DNA of 64,000 nucleotides from Cranoglanis bouderius. Lineage: Eukaryota; Chordata; Actinopteri; Siluriformes; Cranoglanididae. How positions within the stretch are numbered: the stretch's first letter is position 1; every line of letters begins with the position of its first letter. Both the position numbers and the translations under genes were made by a program. The stretch lies in contig CM042546.1 of NCBI GenBank assembly GCA_023630585.1, positions 16,962,810 to 17,026,809 of the forward strand, read 5' to 3'. Under the pieces are notes generated by a model. It did not search any database and had not been told where the DNA came from. It saw nothing but the letters and a program-made list of their open reading frames with translations. Below are positions 58,649-64,000 of this stretch, one piece after another.

Positions 58649-58834
58649 CAGTTGAGGCCAAAAGTTTACATACACCTAGGTTAAAGACATTTTACAACTA
58701 CACGCATTTCATGTTACCATAGATTACTATACACCATACCTGTTTTAAGTCAATTATAGAGTATCTACTTCATTTCCATAAGAGGCCATTTCAAAATAAT
58801 ATCTAAGAGACAGATTTACTTCAGCCTTTATTTA

Positions 58835-59471
58835 TGTTAGAGTCTCCCTCTTGCCACGCTGCTCGCGAAGGCTAGCGAGTAGCGCAGGCTAGCGAGTAGC
58901 GTACTTCCGCATTCCCTTCTCCGCGCGACTGTTGAGGACAGCCGGAGCACACTTCCGCATTTCCCTCAGCTCATTCATAGACTCTAGTTTTGTTTACTTC
59001 ACCATGTGCTCTTTTGTTTTTGGTTACGTCATGTCTTTACCCCCGTTTTCTTCTTGGTCCTTTGGTTTTGGTTTACGTCATGTCTCCGCCCATGTTCGTT
59101 CATTGGTTTTCCATTCATGGTTTCATTATTAGTTTCAGCTGTTTTGTATTTGGTCTTGTTTCACACACATATATAAACGCCTTCATTTCTCCGCCTCGGC
59201 GCGGAGTATTGGATTGTATTAGATTGAACTAAGTGTATGTATGTTCGTTGTTTTTTCACTGCCCTTGGGTTTGCTGGACCTTGGACTTATGCCTCGTTCT
59301 TTTGTGGATTGTGCTTTTGTGGATTTATGCCTCGTTCTTTTGTGGATTATTGTTTATTGTTTGACCCTGCTGTTGCTTTGCATTTTCCCTTGTCCATATA
59401 TTTTTGGTTTTTCCTATTAAAGTGACTTTTCCCCTGCACTTGCGTCCAGCCTTCCCGTGAACATCATAACA
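58835..59471 (+). repeat. 5' LTR of copy B
   Basis: 637 bp, TG...CA. It has a TATA box (TATATAAA, 59170-59177), a ctccgcctcggcgcggag hairpin just after it and an ATTAAA signal at 59416-59421, the order expected of U3-R-U5. Confidence 0.9.
59170..59177 (+). promoter_or_regulatory. LTR TATA box
   Basis: TATATAAA upstream of a GC-rich hairpin. The same motif occurs in the 3' LTR (62691-62698). Confidence 0.6.
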
Positions 59472-59991
59472 GAATACTCTGCCTAAAAATGGATGCAGCG
59501 GGGAAAGTTAGAGCATGCTGCGCCATGTTTAAGGTGCCTGCATACAATTCTATTTTTTTTTCTCAATGGACCTTTATTTATCCCCCCGACGCCTACGACG
59601 GCTTTTCCACTTGGCCCCAATGTTTTTTGTTGCAGGCCCAATTGTATTTTCTAGTTTGAAGGACCCCAAGCCCGACGAGGAACAATGGTTGGGGTTCCTC
59701 CTCTCCCGGTTGGTCGGCTTCGCTCACCAGTGGGAGGAGCTTCACCTCGCCAGTGGGTCCACGAAGCTCCAAACAGTTTCGGGCTTTGTGGATCTACTGG
59801 TCCAGGTGTTCGGGAGCCCCGAATTCAAGCCTGACCTCAAGACCTTCTTGGGGAGGGGCCGCCTGTCCGATCGGCCCAGCCAGCCGTTCACCAAGCACTA
59901 CGGGAAGCTGGTCAACTTGGCGGCCGGCAGCTCTCAGCCCCGGACCCAGGAATGCGTGACCGGGGGCTGCATCGGACAGGCCACTTTGCGG

Positions 59992-60381
59992 CGTGCCAGC
60001 CCCGAGCTCCAGCCGGAGACCCAGCAGGAGGTCTCCTCAGTGGAGCTCCACCTGAAGGTTAACGTGGCAACCTCCAGCCCTGAGCTCCAGCCGGAGACCC
60101 AGCAGGAGGTCTCCTCAGCGGAGCTCCACCTGGAGGTTAACGTAGGAACCTCCAGCCCCGAGCTCCAGCCGGAGACCCAGCAGGAGGTCTCCTCAGCGGA
60201 GCTCCACCTGGAGGTTAACTTGGCAACCTCCAGCCCTGCGCTCCAGCCGGAGACCCAGCAGAAGGTCTCCTCAGTGGAGCTCCCTCTGGAGGTTAACGTG
60301 GCAACCTCCAGCCCAGAGCTCCAGCCGGAGACCCAGCAGGAGGTCTCCTCAGCGGAGCGCCCGCCAGAGGTCCACAAGGGG
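59992..60381 (+). repeat. 78-bp tandem repeat, five units
   Basis: In-frame units homologous to those of copy A (ASPELQPETQQEVSS type). Five here against eight in copy A. Confidence 0.9.
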
Positions 60382-60841
60382 ACCTCTGCTCCAGCCCTGT
60401 TCCTGTCGGGGTCCACGAGGGGACCTCTGCTCCAGCCCTGCTCCTGCCGGGGTCCACGAGAGGACCTCCGCTCCTGTCCTGCTCCCACCGGAGGTCCACG
60501 AGGGGACGTCCGCCCAAGCCACGTTCCCACCAGAGGTCCACGAAGGGACCTCCGCCCAAGCCACGTTCCCACCGGAGGTCCACGGGATGACCTCCTCCCA
60601 AGCCAAGTCCATGTCGAAGGTTCACGGGATGACCTCCTCCCAAGCCAAGTCCATGTCGGAGGTCCACAGGATGACCTAATCCCAAGCCAAGTCCATGTCG
60701 GAGGTCCACGGGATGACCTCCTCCCAAGCCAAGTCCATGTCGGAGGTCCACGGGATGACCTCCTCCCAAGTCTAGTCCATGTCGGAGGTCCACAGGATGA
60801 CCTCCTCCCAAGCCAAGTCCATGCCGGAGGTCCATGGGGAG
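60382..60841 (+). repeat. 42-bp tandem repeat, eleven units
   Basis: Two 41-bp units followed by nine of 42 bp. The late units read EVHGMTSSQAKSMS. Copy A has only about one such unit, so this array expanded in copy B. Confidence 0.88.
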
Positions 60842-61189
60842 ACCTCTTTTCCAAGTCCTAGTCCATGTCCAAGTCCTAGCCCATGTCTTAGCCCTAATTC
60901 ATGTCCTAGTCCAAGTCTGTGTCCAAGTCCATGTGCAGATTCTTGCCTTAGTCCTAATCCTAACCTATGTCCAAGTTCTTACCCTAGTCCCTTTCCATGT
61001 TCTAATCCAAGTCCATGTTCTAGTTCAAGTCCATGTCCAAGTCCAGATCCAGGTTTCTGTCCTAACACATATCTTAGTCCATGTCCCAGTCCAGGTCCAT
61101 GCCCAAATCTAGTCATGTTCCAACCCATGCCTCAGTTCATGCCCAAAGTCATGTTCCAACCCATGCCTTAGCCCATGTCTCAGTTCAGG

Positions 61190-62490
61190 CCCAAAGTCAC
61201 ATCCAGTTCCCAGTCCAGTTCCCAGTTCTGTTTCTAGTTTAGGTTCCAGTCCAGAATCCAGTTTCGTTCCCAGTCCTGTTCCCAGTCCAGAATCCAGTCC
61301 AGTTTCTAGCTTAGGTTCCAGTCCAGTTCCCAGTCCTGTTTCCAGTTTTGTTTCTAGTTCGGTTTCCAGTCCAGTTTTCAGTCCAGTTTCCAGTTCAGCT
61401 TCAGGTCCAGTTTCCAGTCTATGTCACAGTTCAGTATCCAGTCTAGTTTCCAGTCCAGAATCCAGTCCAGTTTCTAGCTTAGGTTCCAGTCCAGTTTCCA
61501 GTCCAGTTTCAGGTCAAGTTTCCAGTGCAGGTCACAGTTCAGTATCCAGTCCAGTTTCCAGTCCAGAATCCAGTCCTGTTTCTAGTTCAGTATCCAGTCT
61601 GGTTTCCAGTCCATTTTCCAGTCTAGTTTCCAGTCCAGTTTCCAGTCCAGGTCAAAGTCTAGTTTCCAGTCCAGTTTCCAGTCCGGTTTCCAGTCCAGTT
61701 TCCAGCTCAGCTTCAGGTCCAGTTTCCAGTCCAGTTTCAGGTCCAATTTCCAGTCTAGATCACAGTTTAGTATCCAGTCTAGTTTCCAGTCCAGTTTCAA
61801 GTCCTGAATCCAGTCCAGTATCCAGTCTAGTTTCCAGTCCAGTTTCAAGTCCAGTTTCCAGTCCAGGTCAAAGTCTAGTTTCCAGTCCAGTTTCCAGTCC
61901 AGTTTCCAGTCCAGTTTCCAGCTCAGCTTCAGGTCCAGTTTCCAGTCCAGTTTCAGGTCCAATTTCCAGTCTAGATCACAGTTTAGTATCCAGTCTAGTT
62001 TCCAGTCCAGTATCCAGTCTAGTTTCCAGTCCAGTTTCCAATCCTGAATCAAGTCCAGAATCCAGTTTAATTTCCAGTCCAGTTTCTAGTTTAGTTCCTG
62101 GTCCAGTTTCCAGTTCTGTTTCCAGTTCTGTTTCCAGTCCTGTTTCCAGTCCAGGTGCCAAGTCGGTTTCCAGTCCTGTTTCCAATCCAGGTGCCAAGTC
62201 TGTTTCCAGTCCAGGTGCCAAGTCAGTTTCCAGTCCAGGTGCCAGGTCAGGTTCCAGTCCTGTTTCCAGTCCTGTTTCCGGTCCAAGTGTCAAGTCGGGT
62301 TAAAGTTCTGTTTCCAGCTCTGTTTCCAGTTCTGTTTCCAGTCCTGTTTCCAGTCCAGGTGCCAGGTCGGGTTCCAGTCCTGTTTCCAGTCCTGTTCCCG
62401 GTCCAGGTGCCAAGTTGGTTTCCAGTCCGGTTTCCAGTCCTGTTTCTAGTTCTGTTTCCAAGTCTGTTTATAGTCCAGTTTCCAAGCCAA
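61190..62490 (+). repeat. 12-bp Ser-Pro-Val minisatellite
   Basis: About 1.3 kb of tccagtccagtt-type units with higher-order duplications (61621-61800 is repeated at 61830-62000). In frame it would read SSPVSSPV. It runs directly into the truncated 3' LTR and replaces the purine tract. Confidence 0.9.
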
Positions 62491-62974
62491 GCATTTCCCT
62501 CAGCTCATTCATAGACTCTAGTTTTGTTTACTTCACCATGTGCTCTTTTGTTTTTGGTTATGTCATGTCTTTGCCCCCGTTTGCTTATTGGTCCTTTGGT
62601 TTTGGTTTACGTCATGTTCGTTCATTGGTTTTCCGTTCATGGTTTCATTATTAGTTTCAGCTGTTTTGTATTTGGTCTTGTTTCACACATATATAAACGC
62701 ATTCATTTCTCCGCCTTGGCGCGGAGTATTGGATTGTATTAGACTGAACTAAGTGTATGTATGTTCGTTGGTTTTTCACTGCCCTCGTGTTTCCTGGACC
62801 TTGGATTTATGCCTCGTTCTTTTGTGGATTAATGCCTCGTTCTTTTGTGGATTATTGTTTATTGTTTGACCCTGCTGTTGCTTTGCATTTTCCTCTGTCC
62901 ATATATTTTTGGTTTTTCCTATTAAAGTGACTTTCCCCCTGCACTTGCATCCAGCTCCCCTGTGTTTCGTAACA
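62491..62974 (+). repeat. 3' LTR of copy B, lacking its first 122 bp
   Basis: Matches the 5' LTR from 58957 onward with small indels (for example loss of a 'tctccgcccatg' block). It ends TAACA next to the target duplication. Confidence 0.9.
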
Positions 62975-64000
62975 ATTTATTATATCACATTTTCAGTGGG
63001 TCAAATGTTTACATACACTTTGTTAGTATTGGTGGCATATAGCCTTGTAATTGCTTAACCTCAAACTTAACTTAACTTAACCTCAAGCCTTCCACAATCT
63101 TCTCACAATACATTGCCGGAATTTTTGCTCATTCCTCCCAACAGACCTGGTGTAACAGTCAGGTTCATGGGCCTCCATGCTTGGACATGCTTTTTCAGTT
63201 CAGTCCACAAATTGTCAATGGGATTCTGGTCAGGGATTTGTGATGGCTACTCCAATACTTTAACTTTATTGTCTTTAAGCCATTTTATTACAACTTTGGA
63301 CGTACTATATGCTTAAGATTACTCTCCTGCTAGAAGACCCAGTTGCGACCAAGTTTTAACATTCTGGCTGATGTTTTGGGGTTTTTGCTTCAGTATGTTT
63401 AAATAAACCTTTTTCCTCATGATGTCAAATATTTTATGATGTGCACCATGATATATCCCTTTTCCAGCAAAACACCCCCCCACAGTATGATGCTGCCACC
63501 CCCTTGCTTCACAGATGGGATGATGTTCTTTGGATTAAAAGCCTTGGAGTCTTGGAGTAGGGACTTGAGCGACAGCTTTTCAGGCCATGGTGATGTATGT
63601 ACTTTCATACCACCAACTCCTTCACCAGTTCCTTTGTTGTTGTCTTGATATTCAATTGAACCTTTCATATCAAAGTTTGTTCATCCATGGAGGTTAATTT
63701 GTGTCTCATTTACAAATGATGCAGTGTGTGTGTGTAGTCACAAGATTTTTATATTTGCATACAACTGTTTACACAGATGCTTGTGGTGCTTTAGGAAATT
63801 GCTTCTACATAAATATTCAAAAAGATATTTTGAATGTCCACATTTTTTCCCCTGAGGTCTAGGCTGAGTTGCTTGGATTTTCCCATGGTTTCAAGGGCAA
63901 AAAAAGGCACTGACCCTTAACTACAGCCACAGGTACCCTCCCAATTAACTCCTAATTATGACAAAAGGCCAATCAGAAGCTTCTATAAGTCAGTACAACA

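Larger units (their letters stand above)
59489..61190 (+). pseudogene. Gag-like ORF of copy B, frameshifted, finger deleted
   Basis: The best start is the ATG at 59489. Its first frame has YDGFSTWPQCFLLQAQLYF, like the N-terminal Gag of sushi-type Ty3/gypsy elements. A frameshift near 59652 moves to the frame with LVGFAHQWEELHLASGSTKL and TVSGFVDLLVQVFGSPEF. After ECVTGGCIGQATL the rest of the zinc finger present in copy A is missing. Five 26-residue repeats follow (59992-60381), then eleven 14-residue units. Two of these are one base short and shift the frame again. A Cys/Pro/Ser tail follows. Confidence 0.8.
58835..62974 (+). mobile_element. gag-only Ty3/gypsy-like LTR retrotransposon, copy B
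   Basis: Bounded by TGTTAG and TAACA, with a 5-bp target duplication ATTTA (58830-58834 and 62975-62979). It has a full 5' LTR, a Gag-like ORF, long minisatellites and a 3' LTR missing its first 122 bp. No pol domain is seen in any frame. No obvious tRNA primer site follows the 5' LTR. It is antisense to ush2a and inserted in a Tc1 element. Confidence 0.9.
58649..64000 (-). mobile_element. Sleeping-Beauty-like Tc1 element split by an LTR retrotransposon
   Basis: Left end cagttgaggccaaaagttta follows TA. The Tc1 sequence runs to 58834, is interrupted by the LTR element, and resumes at 62975 with 'tttcagtgggtcaaatgttt'. The inverted transposase is decayed: near 63480 ccccacagtatgatgctgcc corresponds to the family's GGGSIILWG block, and near 63882 the start codon region MGKSKQ is visible. 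The far terminus is just beyond the window. Confidence 0.85.

Noticed and set aside
59934..60854. 306-residue minus-strand ORF and overlapping antisense ORFs (60293-60835, 28963-29670)
   Set aside because: They are mirror readings of the GC-rich Gag repeats. Repeat composition avoids stops on both strands; the plus frame matches the homologous copy and the antisense frames have no homology.
61582..62293. Minus-strand ORFs reading WKLDWKLDW and GLETGLET
   Set aside because: Pure translations of the 12-bp minisatellite with no flanking gene structure.

Overview
This is vertebrate nuclear DNA from a ray-finned (teleost) fish. The evidence is a large gene in small exons with canonical splice sites, abundant Tc1/mariner transposons with intact inverted termini, teleost SINEs and LINE tails, and many (CA)n/(GA)n tracts. 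The mix of Sleeping-Beauty-like Tc1 elements would suit an otophysan such as a catfish, but that is only a guess.

The one host gene I can support is ush2a (usherin) on the minus strand. It fills the window as 21 internal exons from 56857 down to 11, about 3.8 kb of coding sequence or about 1,270 residues. Exon phases join without a break at all 20 junctions. In gene order the exons encode the last laminin EGF-like repeat, four fibronectin III (FN3) domains, a linker, two laminin G domains, and then FN3 domains 5 to 8 and the start of 9. This is the known middle of usherin. The 5' part (laminin N-terminal domain and the other EGF repeats) lies beyond the right edge, and the 3' part (more FN3, transmembrane segment, PDZ ligand) lies beyond the left edge.

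The introns are packed with mobile DNA. There are about fourteen Tc1/mariner copies or fragments from several families: one nearly intact at 38966-40568, a snap-back rearranged copy at 9808-11709, and a Sleeping-Beauty-like copy from 58649 to past the right edge. There are also hAT-like and palindromic MITEs, three LINE remnants plus LINE tails, and two SINE families. Several microsatellites lie directly at ush2a splice sites.

The most unusual content is two copies, at about 27500-30246 and 58835-62974, of a gag-only LTR retrotransposon, both antisense to ush2a. The LTRs run TG...CA, and the better-preserved copy has a 5-bp target duplication. Its Gag-like ORF resembles Ty3/gypsy (sushi-type) Gag at the N-terminus. 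In the position of the usual CCHC knuckle, one copy has a zinc finger whose spacing and wording match the C6H2 finger of methionine aminopeptidase 1. After that come 26-residue helical repeats, Ser/Pro-rich repeats and a Ser/Arg-rich tail. No pol is present. The second copy has lost the finger and carries expanded 42-bp and 12-bp minisatellites.
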